A DNA stretch of 64,000 bases, from positions 62,001-126,000 of the forward strand of contig SAPZ01000016.1 of the NCBI GenBank assembly GCA_004020875.1, given 5' to 3'. Under the pieces are notes generated by a model. It ran no database searches, was not told where the DNA came from, and saw only the letters and a program-made list of their open reading frames with translations. Shown here piece by piece: positions 16,018 through 24,298 of this stretch (its first letter is position 1; each line of letters starts with the position of its first letter). Both the position numbers and the translations under genes were made by a program. This stretch comes from Mesorhizobium sp. GTDB lineage: Bacteria > Pseudomonadota > Alphaproteobacteria > Rhizobiales > Rhizobiaceae.

Positions 16018-17183
16018 CAGACAAACGGCTTCCCGACCTTGTATTTCTCCGGCACCAACCGCCTGAGATAGGCCATGCCGGGCTCCGAAAGCTGGTTGAC
16101 GTCCGGCTGCATGAAATCGTCGGGCATGTGGCGGGTCTTGCCCGCCACCGCCTTCAGCGGCACTTTCTTCAACACGGTTTTCGACCCGTCATATTGCAGC
16201 GCGACGGAGCCGCCGCCTTCGTCGGCGACGGCAACTGCGAAGGCGCCGGCATCGAAAGCCTCCTTGGCGTCGACAGCGCTGATCGCGCCGACATAGCCAC
16301 GCGGCATATAGCCCAGCGCGTCGACCCGCGCCCGCTTGCCCGGCAGGCCTTCGGCCAGAGCCCGCTCCAGCGCCGCCGGCAGGTCGCTGCCCGACAGCTT
16401 GACGTTGCCGTGCTGGTCGCGCTCGAGCTTTTCCGGCGGCACCAGGCTTTCGACCAGCGCCTTGCCATCAGCGGTGCTGACGCCTTCCGAGACGGCGACG
16501 ATGCAGCGCTTGTGGCGATCCAGCTTTTCACGCACCTCCTCGATGAAGCGCTCGGCCGAGAAGGCGCGCTCCGGCACATAGACCAGATGTGGGCCGCTGT
16601 CGGGATCGAGCTGCCAGGCGGCCGCGGCGGCGGTGAGGAAGCCGGCATGCCGGCCCATGACGACGCCGACATAGATGCCCGGCAAAGCGCGGAAGTCGAG
16701 ATCGACCGACAGGAACGCGCCGGCGACGAATTCGGCGGCCGAGATGAAACCCGGCGTGTGGTCGTTCTCCTCGAGGTCGTTGTCGATGGTCTTGGGCGCA
16801 TGGACGAAGGCGATCGAGCCGCCCGCGGCATCGGTCAGGATCTGCTGCGTGCCCGAGGTGTCGTTGCCGCCAATATAGATGAAGGCATCGGCGCCGGCCT
16901 TTTTCAGGCCGTTGAGGATGACCTCGCAATAGGCTGCGTCCGGCTTGTCTCGAGTCGAGCCAAGGGCGGCGCTCGGCGTGCCGGCGATCAGCCTCAGCCT
17001 GTCCTCGGGGATGGCGGAGAGATCCACATAATTGCCGTCGCGGATGCCGCGCACGCCATGGATCGAACCCAGCACCCTGGCGCCGGGGTGACGCCTACGG
17101 ATTTCCAGCGTGGCGCCGACGACCGTCTGGTTGATGACAGCGGTGGGGCCGCCGCCCTGCGCGATGACGAAGGTTCCAGCCAT
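16017..17183 (-). CDS. Phosphofructokinase, pyrophosphate-type
   Basis: Interconverts fructose-6-phosphate and fructose-1,6-bisphosphate. The 388-residue chain has the glycine-rich start AQGGGPTAVINQT, GGND at 105-108, the catalytic PKTIDND at 130-136 and VVMGRHAGFLT. Asp108 and Lys131 occupy the places that are glycines in ATP-dependent enzymes, the established mark of PPi-dependent ones. Asn107 replaces the first Asp of the usual GGDD. Most rhizobia lack an ATP-type phosphofructokinase and use Entner-Doudoroff, so a reversible PPi enzyme would most likely act in gluconeogenic or pentose flux. It overlaps the metallo-hydrolase gene. Confidence 0.85.
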   Translation of the reverse strand: MAGTFVIAQGGGPTAVINQTVVGATLEIRRRHPGARVLGSIHGVRGIRDGNYVDLSAIPEDRLRLIAGTPSAALGSTRDKPDAAYCEVILNGLKKAGADAFIYIGGNDTSGTQQILTDAAGGSIAFVHAPKTIDNDLEENDHTPGFISAAEFVAGAFLSVDLDFRALPGIYVGVVMGRHAGFLTAAAAAWQLDPDSGPHLVYVPERAFSAERFIEEVREKLDRHKRCIVAVSEGVSTADGKALVESLVPPEKLERDQHGNVKLSGSDLPAALERALAEGLPGKRARVDALGYMPRGYVGAISAVDAKEAFDAGAFAVAVADEGGGSVALQYDGSKTVLKKVPLKAVAGKTRHMPDDFMQPDVNQLSEPGMAYLRRLVPEKYKVGKPFV

Positions 17184-17269
17184 GCCTTTTATCTCCCGAG
17201 GCGAAGGTTTTCACGGCACCTTCGCCTGTCTTGCGGCATCGCGCAACGGAAGAGTGGACTGACGAGCAA

Positions 17270-18106
17270 TCAGACCACGACGACCGGGTTCTTCTTGGAC
17301 ACGCGGCTGTAGAGGTCGATGATGTCCTGGTTGATCAGGCGCACGCAGCCCGAGGACATGGCCTGGCCGATGCTCCACCATTCGGGCGAGCCATGGATGC
17401 GGTAGCCGGTGTCCTTGCCGTTCTGGTAGATGTAGAGGGCGCGGGCGCCGAGCGGATTTGTGAGGCCGCCGGGCTGGCCGCCTTGCCACTTCACCAGTTC
17501 CGGCTTGCGCTGGATCATCTCCGGCGGCGGTGTCCACACCGGCCATTCGCGGCCATACTGGATGTTGGCGCGGCCCGACCAGCGGAAACCGTCCTTGCCG
17601 ATGCCAACGCCGTAGCGGATGGCGTCGCCGCCCGGCTGCACCAGATAGAGCATTCGCTCCTCGAGATGCACGACGATGGTGCCGGGCGCCTCGCCGGTCT
17701 TGTCGACGACGATCTGGCGGCGGAACTGCGGCTTGACCTTCTGCCACGGCACCGCCGGCACCTCGAAACCGCCATCAGTGAGCGAGGCGTACATGACGTC
17801 CGGGTCGGTGATGTTCTTGTCAACACTGATCGCCGGACGCATCGGCGGCACGGAACCGGTGACGGTGTTATCGAGCTGCATTTGCGGCAGGTCGAGCGTG
17901 TCGGTCGTGCTGCAGCCGGCAAGGCCCAGCAGCGCCATGGCGCCGACGCCGGAGAGCACGGCGCGGCGGGAAAGCTGAATTTCGGTATCGATTGCGGCGC
18001 CATTGGAAGGCGGCGTCAAACCTTGCGGCAACTCGCGCATACACCAAACCCTACGCTGCCGGCGGGAAGCACGGTCCGGCCGGATAACGGCATTTTCACC
18101 AGTCAT
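17270..18106 (-). CDS. L,D-transpeptidase (YkuD) lipoprotein
   Basis: Cell-wall enzyme expected to make 3-3 cross-links or to attach proteins to peptidoglycan. About 278 residues: an N-terminal stretch with twin arginines and a lipobox (LSRRAVLSG ... LLGLAGCS) indicates an exported lipoprotein, then a YkuD domain with the active site HGSPEWW...SSGCVRL. The start is unclear. ATG codons at 18106 and 18040 both lack a good ribosome-binding site; the later one would place the signal more conventionally. Monocistronic, divergent from the exporter gene. Alphaproteobacteria carry many such paralogues. Confidence 0.88.
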   Translation of the reverse strand: MTGENAVIRPDRASRRQRRVWCMRELPQGLTPPSNGAAIDTEIQLSRRAVLSGVGAMALLGLAGCSTTDTLDLPQMQLDNTVTGSVPPMRPAISVDKNITDPDVMYASLTDGGFEVPAVPWQKVKPQFRRQIVVDKTGEAPGTIVVHLEERMLYLVQPGGDAIRYGVGIGKDGFRWSGRANIQYGREWPVWTPPPEMIQRKPELVKWQGGQPGGLTNPLGARALYIYQNGKDTGYRIHGSPEWWSIGQAMSSGCVRLINQDIIDLYSRVSKKNPVVVV

Positions 18107-18271
18107 GGTTGACAAAGCGTGAAAGCGCCGAACCCGAACTTAACCCTAACCAAGGGTTGCTTGCTCGGCCCGCAGAGGCCCAGGGGCATGCGGAAGATTT
18201 TCCGCACAGCCTCTTTACATTCCCAACGGCCCCGGGATTTATCCTGTTCTTTGCGCTCAAGGAGCAGGGAA

Positions 18272-18895
18272 ATGTCCTTCGAAAACTGGGCCGCCTTCGC
18301 CGCCGCCTCTTCCATCCTTCTCGTCATTCCGGGCCCGACGATCCTTTTGGTCGTCTCCTATGCGCTGGGCCAAGGCTGGCGCACCGCGCTGCCGATGGCG
18401 GTGGGCGTGGCACTTGGCGACTTCACCGCGATGACGCTGTCGATGCTCGGCATCGGCGCGCTGCTCGCGGCTTCGGCCACGGTGTTCACCGTGCTCAAGG
18501 TGATCGGCGCCGGCTACCTGATCTACCTCGGCATAAAGCTGTTCCGCGCCGGCGGCGCGCTTAAAGCCGAGCCGCGCACCGACGCGGCCTCGGCGTCAAG
18601 AATGATGGCGCATGCCTGGCTGGTGACGGCGCTGAACCCGAAGAGCATCACCTTCTTCGTTGCCTTCCTGCCGCAGTTCCTCGACCGGCACGCCGACTTC
18701 TGGACGCAGATGCTGGTCTTCGAGACGACTTTCCTGACCTTGGCCTTCGCCAACGCCTTCGGCTATGCGCTGATTGCGTCGCGGGCCCGCGCGATCGTGC
18801 ACAACCCGAGGGCCATCCGCATCTTCAACCGCGCCGGCGGCACGCTGCTGGCCGGCGCCGGCATCGCTACGGTGGCGCTGCGCTCCAGCAATTGA
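18272..18895 (+). CDS. LysE/RhtB-family amino acid exporter
   Basis: Inner-membrane exporter of 207 residues, likely for an amino acid or derivative. The family signature IPGPTILLVVSYALGQG is at residues 20-36, followed by hydrophobic segments around 40-60, 65-90, 115-135, 145-170 and 180-205. The ATG at 18272 follows AAGGAGCAGGG and starts exactly at the first membrane helix; the frame extends upstream to 18119 without a site. Monocistronic. Substrate not predictable. Confidence 0.9.
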   Translation: MSFENWAAFAAASSILLVIPGPTILLVVSYALGQGWRTALPMAVGVALGDFTAMTLSMLGIGALLAASATVFTVLKVIGAGYLIYLGIKLFRAGGALKAEPRTDAASASRMMAHAWLVTALNPKSITFFVAFLPQFLDRHADFWTQMLVFETTFLTLAFANAFGYALIASRARAIVHNPRAIRIFNRAGGTLLAGAGIATVALRSSN

Positions 18896-19011
18896 GCCGG
18901 CGCGCAGCCCGGCAGGCCGGAAGCACTATCGACCACGACTTGGCGGCTTGGATGGCGATGCCTTAGGATCGGGCTCCGGAGAGCCGATTTGCTAGCATCG
19001 AAGGACACCCA

Positions 19012-20337
19012 ATGGCGCTGAAGGACGCATTCGGCCTGGCTTACTCGGGCGCGACCGAAGCCGGGTTCTCATCCTACGCCCGCGCCGTGCACGAGCTGCA
19101 ATGCTTCATCGGCGATCCGGTCGGCTCGATCGACCGCGCCATCGCCGATGACGCGGCCTTTGTCATGGCGCATGTGTTCAAAGGTTACCTGTTCGGCCTC
19201 GCAACCGAGCGGGACGCGACGGCGGTCGCCAGGTCATGCCATCAGGCGGCGCTGCCCCTTGCCGCCACCGCGCGCGAAGCGGCGCATGTCGCGGCGCTTG
19301 GTCATCTTGCCGACGGACGCTGGCATGAGGCGGCGCGTATCCTGGAGGATATCGCGATCGTTAATCCGCGCGATGCGCTTGCGCTGCAGGTTGGGCATCA
19401 GATCGATTTCTTCACCGGCAATGCGCGCATGCTTCGCGACCGCATCGGCCGGGCACTGCCGGCTTGGCAGAAGGGCATGCCTGGCTACCACGCCGTTCTC
19501 GGCATGCAGGCTTTCGGGCTGGAGGAAATGGGCGACTATGCCCGCGCCGAGTCCTTCGGCCGGCAAGCCATCGAGATCGAACCGCGCGACGGCTGGGCGC
19601 AGCACGCGGTGGCGCATGTCATGGAAATGCAAAGCCGGCAAAAAGACGGCATCGCCTGGATGCGCGCCAACCCGGAGGCCTGGTCGAAAGAGAGTTTTCT
19701 CCAGATCCACAATTGGTGGCACCTGGCGCTGTTCCACTACGATCTCGGCGAAACCGACGAGGTGCTCAACCTCTACGATGGACCGATCTATGGGGCGCGC
19801 TCGACATGGGCGCTCAATATGGTCGATGCGTCGGCTATCCTGTGGCGTCTCCATCTCGGCGGCGTCGATGTCGGCGACCGCTGGGCGGCACTCGCCGCCA
19901 ACTGGATCCCGAAAGCCGCCGCCGGCAATTACGCCTTCAACGACGCGCACGCGATGATGGCCTTTGTCGGCGCCGGGCTGGAGGCACCGGCGAAGACGCT
20001 GCTCGAGGCGCAGCGCGAAGCGATGCGCGGCAGCGACGACAACGCGGCCTTCACGCGCGATGTCGGCCATCCGCTGACGCTCGCGATCAAGGCCTTCGGC
20101 GAGGGAAAGTACGATGAGGCCGTGCGGCTGATCCGGCCGATACGCTCAATCGCGCATCGTTTTGGCGGCAGTCACGCGCAACGCGACGTGGTCGACCTGA
20201 CCCTGATCGAGGCCGCGTTGCGCGCCGGCGACAAGGCGCTCGCGGGGGCGCTGACCGCGGAGCGGCAGCTCGCCCGGCCCGACAGCCCGCTGTCGGCGTT
20301 GTTCCTGCGGCGGGCATCCAATTTGTCTGAGAATTGA
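19012..20337 (+). CDS. TPR protein of the TTC38-like family
   Basis: A 441-residue soluble protein made of helical tetratricopeptide-like repeats (for example AEFGRQAIEIEPRDGWAQHA-like units around residue 180), with the TTC38 hallmark run HAVAHVMEMQ and HNWWHLALFHYDLGE. No signal peptide or catalytic motif is seen. The family is conserved from bacteria to animals without a firm function. It lies alone between the exporter gene and xylB, followed by a palindrome that belongs to the xylB promoter region. Confidence 0.8.
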   Translation: MALKDAFGLAYSGATEAGFSSYARAVHELQCFIGDPVGSIDRAIADDAAFVMAHVFKGYLFGLATERDATAVARSCHQAALPLAATAREAAHVAALGHLADGRWHEAARILEDIAIVNPRDALALQVGHQIDFFTGNARMLRDRIGRALPAWQKGMPGYHAVLGMQAFGLEEMGDYARAESFGRQAIEIEPRDGWAQHAVAHVMEMQSRQKDGIAWMRANPEAWSKESFLQIHNWWHLALFHYDLGETDEVLNLYDGPIYGARSTWALNMVDASAILWRLHLGGVDVGDRWAALAANWIPKAAAGNYAFNDAHAMMAFVGAGLEAPAKTLLEAQREAMRGSDDNAAFTRDVGHPLTLAIKAFGEGKYDEAVRLIRPIRSIAHRFGGSHAQRDVVDLTLIEAALRAGDKALAGALTAERQLARPDSPLSALFLRRASNLSEN

Positions 20338-20375
20338 CCCGGGACGGATCTTGTCCTAAAAACTGGCCAAGCCAG

Positions 20376-20398
20376 ATTTTTTCGAGATCCGAAAAAAT
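20376..20398. promoter_or_regulatory. Perfect palindrome upstream of xylB
   Basis: ATTTTTTCG (20376-20384) and CGAAAAAAT (20390-20398) are exact inverse complements around AGATC, 22 bases before the xylB start codon. The symmetry and the position between promoter and start suit a repressor operator. A hairpin with a terminal T-run for the upstream gene is the alternative. Confidence 0.5.
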
Positions 20399-20419
20399 TA
20401 ATGGCAATGGGAGGAAGTC

Positions 20420-21874
20420 ATGTATCTCGGCCTCGACCTGGGCACCTCGGGCGTCAAGGCGCTGCTGATCGACGGCGGCCAGAAGGTAATCGGTTCCGGC
20501 CATGGCTCGCTCGATGTCTCGCGACCGCATCCCGGCTGGTCGGAGCAGGACCCGTCGCATTGGATCGAGGCCTGCGAAACGGCGATTGCCGAACTCAAGG
20601 CTTCGCACTCGAAAGAGCTTGCGGCGGTCGAAGGCATCGGCCTTTCCGGCCAGATGCACGGCGCCACCCTGCTCGATCAATCGGACAAGGTGCTGCGCCC
20701 CTGCATCCTGTGGAACGATACGCGCAGCCATGTCGAGGCGGCGGCGCTCGATTCCGATCCGCGCTTCCGCAAGCTCACCGGCAACATCGTTTTCCCGGGC
20801 TTCACGGCGCCGAAGCTTGCCTGGGTGAAGAACAACGAGCCGGCAATCTTTGCCAGGGTGGCCAAAGTGCTCTTGCCGAAGGACTATCTGCGGCTCTGGC
20901 TGACCGGCGAGCATATTTCGGAAATGTCGGATTCGGCCGGCACGTCCTGGCTCGATGTCGGCAAGCGGCGCTGGGCGCCGGAACTGCTGGCGGCGACATC
21001 GCTCGACGAGGAGCACATGCCGTCGCTGGTCGAAGGCACCGCCAAGGCCGGTGGGCTGCGCGGCGAGCTCGCTTCCAAATGGGGCATCGCGGCGGGCATC
21101 CCGGTTGCCGGCGGCGCCGGCGACAATGCGGCCTCGGCCTGCGGCATGGGCACGGTTGGCGCCGGGCACGCCTTCGTGTCGCTTGGCACGTCGGGCGTGC
21201 TGTTTGCGGCCAACGCCTCCTATTTGCCCAACCCGGAAAGCGCGGTGCACACCTTCTGCCACGCGCTGCCCAACACCTGGCATCAGATGGGCGTGATCCT
21301 GTCGGCCACCGATTCGCTCAACTGGCTGTCGGAAATCACGGGAAAAAGCGCCGGCGACCTGACCGGCGAGCTCGGCGACAAGCTCAAGGCGCCGACGGGT
21401 GTCACCTTCCTGCCCTATCTTTCGGGCGAACGCACGCCGCACAATGACTCGGCCATTCGCGGCTCCTTCACCGGGCTGGCGCATCAATCGAGCCGGGCCG
21501 TGTTGACTCAGGCGGTGCTGGAAGGCGTCGCCTTCGCCTTCCGCGACAGTCTCGAAGCGCTGAAAACGGCCGGTACGACATTGAGCCGGGTCACCGCGAT
21601 CGGCGGCGGCTCGCGCTCGCGCTACTGGCTGAAGGCGATCGCCACCGCGCTGCAGGTGCCGGTCGATATTCCCGCCGACGGCGATTTCGGCGCGGCTTTC
21701 GGGGCGGCTCGGCTTGGGTTGATCGCCGCGACGGGGGCCGATCCGCTTGCGGTGTGCACCGCGCCGGCTACCGATGCGACGATCGAGCCGGATGCCGGGC
21801 ATGGTGGAGCTTTCTCAGATGCCTATCAGAGGTATCGAGCGCTTTATCCGGCGATAAGGGCTGTAACTGAGTGA
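20420..21874 (+). CDS. xylB: Xylulokinase XylB
   Basis: Phosphorylates D-xylulose to xylulose-5-phosphate for the pentose phosphate pathway. The 484-residue FGGY-family protein begins with the phosphate-binding loop MYLGLDLGTSGVKALLID and carries GLSGQMHGATLLD, WNDTR, GAGDNAASACGMGT and the C-terminal signature region (AIGGGSRSRYWLKAIATALQ). The ATG at 20420 follows GGGAGGAAG. Normally paired with xylA; here xylA is 670 bases downstream, with a repeat and a short opposite-strand gene between. Confidence 0.95.
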   Translation: MYLGLDLGTSGVKALLIDGGQKVIGSGHGSLDVSRPHPGWSEQDPSHWIEACETAIAELKASHSKELAAVEGIGLSGQMHGATLLDQSDKVLRPCILWNDTRSHVEAAALDSDPRFRKLTGNIVFPGFTAPKLAWVKNNEPAIFARVAKVLLPKDYLRLWLTGEHISEMSDSAGTSWLDVGKRRWAPELLAATSLDEEHMPSLVEGTAKAGGLRGELASKWGIAAGIPVAGGAGDNAASACGMGTVGAGHAFVSLGTSGVLFAANASYLPNPESAVHTFCHALPNTWHQMGVILSATDSLNWLSEITGKSAGDLTGELGDKLKAPTGVTFLPYLSGERTPHNDSAIRGSFTGLAHQSSRAVLTQAVLEGVAFAFRDSLEALKTAGTTLSRVTAIGGGSRSRYWLKAIATALQVPVDIPADGDFGAAFGAARLGLIAATGADPLAVCTAPATDATIEPDAGHGGAFSDAYQRYRALYPAIRAVTE

Positions 21875-21878
21875 GCAG

Positions 21879-22046
21879 GCGCGAGGCCTCTGCCCTGCCG
21901 GGCATCTCTCCCGCAAGGGGGGAGATTAGCAGCTCCGGCGCAGCCGCACTATTGTCAACGCTGGCGATTGGCGAAGAGCTGGGTGACAGCCAATCTCCCC
22001 CCTTGCGGGGGAGATGGCCGGCAGGCCGGAGGGGGGTGCCTCGCGC
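21879..22046. repeat. RIME-like rhizobial intergenic repeat, copy 1
   Basis: Outer arms GCGCGAGGC and GCCTCGCGC enclose two stem-loops with the cores CATCTCTCCCGCAAGGGGGG and AATCTCCCCCCTTGCGGGGG. The half-sites CTGCCCTGCCGGGCAT and TGGCCGGCAGGCCGGAGG match the other two copies in this window. This is the architecture of RIME elements, known from Rhizobium and Sinorhizobium. It separates the convergent ends of xylB and the SnoaL-like gene. Confidence 0.85.
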
Positions 22047-22065
22047 CTCCCTTACCCGGCTACAC

Positions 22066-22428
22066 TCACTGCGCCGGCACCTTGTCCAAAAATCCGGTGA
22101 CACTCTTCAACCGCCCGTTCTCGATGACGCCGATGTCGGTGCCTTCGATGACGGACTCAACACCTTCGGGTCCGAGATTCCACGAGAAACGTATCTTGTC
22201 GGCGAAACCGTCCGGCTCACCCTTCAGCCAAAAGCGGAAGCCGGCGAAGCGCTGCTGCACGCCGTCGATCAGTGCCGCGATGCCCTCATGGCCGTCGCCC
22301 TGCATGACCGGGTCGCGATAGCTGACATCGCTGGTGAAAGTCGCTTCGAGCAACGCCTTGCGGCGGGTCGCATCGCTCTCGTTCCAGGCAGCGATGTAGT
22401 TGCGGGCGATCATATTGAGGTCGGTCAT
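22066..22428 (-). CDS. SnoaL/NTF2-like small protein
   Basis: A 120-residue protein of the NTF2-like fold: an N-terminal helix with ARNYIAAWNESDATRRKALL, then RDPVMQGDGHEGIAALI and the strand-rich end (VIEGTDIGVIENGRLKSVTG). The ATG at 22428 is preferred because AAGGAG lies seven bases upstream; the ATG at 22434 would have almost no spacing and the upstream frame has no site. The family includes cyclases, isomerases and binding proteins, so a function cannot be named. It is transcribed away from xylA. Confidence 0.8.
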   Translation of the reverse strand: MTDLNMIARNYIAAWNESDATRRKALLEATFTSDVSYRDPVMQGDGHEGIAALIDGVQQRFAGFRFWLKGEPDGFADKIRFSWNLGPEGVESVIEGTDIGVIENGRLKSVTGFLDKVPAQ

Positions 22429-22540
22429 TGTCATGCTCCTTCGTTGGATCGTTTCGACATGACCCTTTTCGCGCCGCCAACGAGCCAAACCAATTACGCC
22501 TGAGGTAATCGGGCGCATGCACCCGGAGAGGAAGGAAACC

Positions 22541-23866
22541 ATGAGCAGCGGATTTTTCGGCGACATCAAGAAGATCAAATATGAGGGGCCGGATTCGACC
22601 AATCCGCTGGCCTATCGTTTCTACAACCCGGACGAGGTGGTGGCCGGCAAGCGGCTGGAAGATCATCTGCGCTTCGCCGTCGCCTACTGGCATTCCTTTG
22701 CCTGGCCGGGCGGCGACCCGTTCGGCGGCCAGACCTTCGACCGCCCCTGGTTCGCCAAGCCGGGCGGTATCGACACGATGGAACTGGCCAAGCTCAAGGC
22801 CGATGTCGCCTTCGAGATGTTCTCGCTGCTCGGAGCGCCCTATTTCTGCTTCCACGACGCCGACGTGCGCCCGGAAGGCAAGGATTTCTCCGAGAGCGCT
22901 GCGCGCCTCGACGAGATCACCGACTATTTTGCCGACAAAATGAAGAAGACCGGCGTCAAGCTGCTCTGGGGCACGGCGAACCTGTTCTCGCACCGCCGCT
23001 TCATGTCGGGCGCGGCCACCAACCCCGACCCGGATGTGTTCGCCTATGCGGCGGCGACGGTGAAGAAATGCATCGACGTCACCAAGAAGCTGAAGGGCGA
23101 GAATTATGTGCTGTGGGGAGGGCGCGAGGGCTATGAGACCCTGCTCAACACCGACCTCGCCCGCGAGCAGGAGCAGGCCGGCCGCTTCCTCAACCTCGTT
23201 GTCGACTACAAGCACAAGATCGGTTTCAAGGGCACGATCCTGATCGAGCCGAAGCCGCAGGAGCCGACCAAGCACCAGTACGACTATGACGTCGCCACGG
23301 TGTACGGCTTCCTCAAGCGCTTCGGGCTGGAGAAGGAGGTCAAGCTCAACATCGAGCAGGGCCACGCGATCCTGGCCGGCCATTCCTTCGAGCACGAACT
23401 GGCGCTGGCCAACGCGTTGGGCGTCTTCGGTTCGATCGACATGAACCGAAACGACTATCAGTCGGGTTGGGATACCGACCAGTTCCCCAACAATGTGCCG
23501 GAAATGGCGTTGGCCTATTACCAGGTGCTGCAGGGCGGCGGCTTCAAAACCGGTGGCACCAATTTCGACGCCAAGCTCCGGCGCCAGTCGCTCGACCCGG
23601 ACGACCTCCTGATCGGCCATATCGGCGGCATGGATGCCTGCGCGCGCGGCCTGAAGGCAGCGGCGAAGATGATCGAGGACAAGGCGCTGTCCGGCCCGCT
23701 CGCCGAGCGCTATGCCGGCTGGAACACCGCCGAAGGCAAGGCCATGCTTTCGGGCAAGCGCACGCTGGAAGAGATCGCCGAACGCGTGGTGAAGAAGAAG
23801 ATCGAGCCGCAGCCGCGCTCCGGCCGGCAGGAGCTGCTGGAAAATATCGTCAACAGGTATGTCTAA
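22541..23866 (+). CDS. xylA: Xylose isomerase XylA
   Basis: Converts D-xylose to D-xylulose, the substrate of XylB, in the cytoplasm. The 441-residue length is that of class II xylose isomerases. Family motifs are visible in order: FAWPGGDPFGG, FCFHDADV, VLWGGREGYETLL, LIEPKPQEPTKHQYDYD (metal and sugar ligands), GHSFEHELA and FDAKLRRQS. The ATG at 22541 follows GAAGGAAACC. No xylose transporter or regulator gene is in the window. A hairpin follows the stop codon. Confidence 0.96.
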   Translation: MSSGFFGDIKKIKYEGPDSTNPLAYRFYNPDEVVAGKRLEDHLRFAVAYWHSFAWPGGDPFGGQTFDRPWFAKPGGIDTMELAKLKADVAFEMFSLLGAPYFCFHDADVRPEGKDFSESAARLDEITDYFADKMKKTGVKLLWGTANLFSHRRFMSGAATNPDPDVFAYAAATVKKCIDVTKKLKGENYVLWGGREGYETLLNTDLAREQEQAGRFLNLVVDYKHKIGFKGTILIEPKPQEPTKHQYDYDVATVYGFLKRFGLEKEVKLNIEQGHAILAGHSFEHELALANALGVFGSIDMNRNDYQSGWDTDQFPNNVPEMALAYYQVLQGGGFKTGGTNFDAKLRRQSLDPDDLLIGHIGGMDACARGLKAAAKMIEDKALSGPLAERYAGWNTAEGKAMLSGKRTLEEIAERVVKKKIEPQPRSGRQELLENIVNRYV

Positions 23867-23873
23867 AGAACGG

Positions 23874-23915
23874 CAGCCTGCCTCGCGTCCCAGCTGTCGG
23901 GACGCTGGGCAGGCC
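23874..23915 (+). terminator. Hairpin terminator candidate after xylA
   Basis: GCCTGCC (23876-23882) pairs with GGCAGGC (23908-23914) and, inside, GCGTCCC pairs with GGGACGC around a seven-base loop. The compound stem starts about ten bases after the xylA stop and is followed by CTGAAAAC on the coding strand, not by a T-run. Confidence 0.55.
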
Positions 23916-24065
23916 TGAAAACTGCATTCGCGAGGGCGGAATCACGCGACAAAACTTTGCCCCGTACTGCCCCTCAATCACCTCGTTCTTGCCTTCAAAC
24001 AGCCGTCACGGAACTCGTATAAACGTGGCTCCTGTGGCGGGTGAAGAAGAAGGAGGCGAACCGAT

Positions 24066-24269
24066 ATGCAGCACGAAAGCGAAATCGACGCCCTGCTCTC
24101 GTCCGGCGAAACCGGATCGATCATCGACCGGCTGATGGCACTGCCGCGGCCGACCGACGACGCGAAGACCGAATGGGATCGCGCCGTCAGCAACCGCTTT
24201 GAAATCCGTCTGGCGAGACAGATGCGCTCACAGATCGACGGCGCCGGCGAGCGCAAGAGCGCCGCCTGA
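24066..24269 (+). CDS. Small hypothetical protein, 67 residues
   Basis: A short charged protein without signal peptide or cysteine (begins MQHESEIDALLSSGETGS). Support for coding is a strong AAGGAGG site 7 bases before the ATG and codon use like the neighbours. It is predicted mostly helical. I do not recognise the family. It stands alone between xylA and the convergent regulator gene. Confidence 0.6.
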   Translation: MQHESEIDALLSSGETGSIIDRLMALPRPTDDAKTEWDRAVSNRFEIRLARQMRSQIDGAGERKSAA

Positions 24270-24298
24270 GCGGCAGACCGCCGCTTAACTGGAAAGCG

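Noticed and set aside
22286..23620. 444-codon minus-strand frame opposite xylA
   Set aside because: Overlaps a certain xylose isomerase gene and has no motif or start signal.
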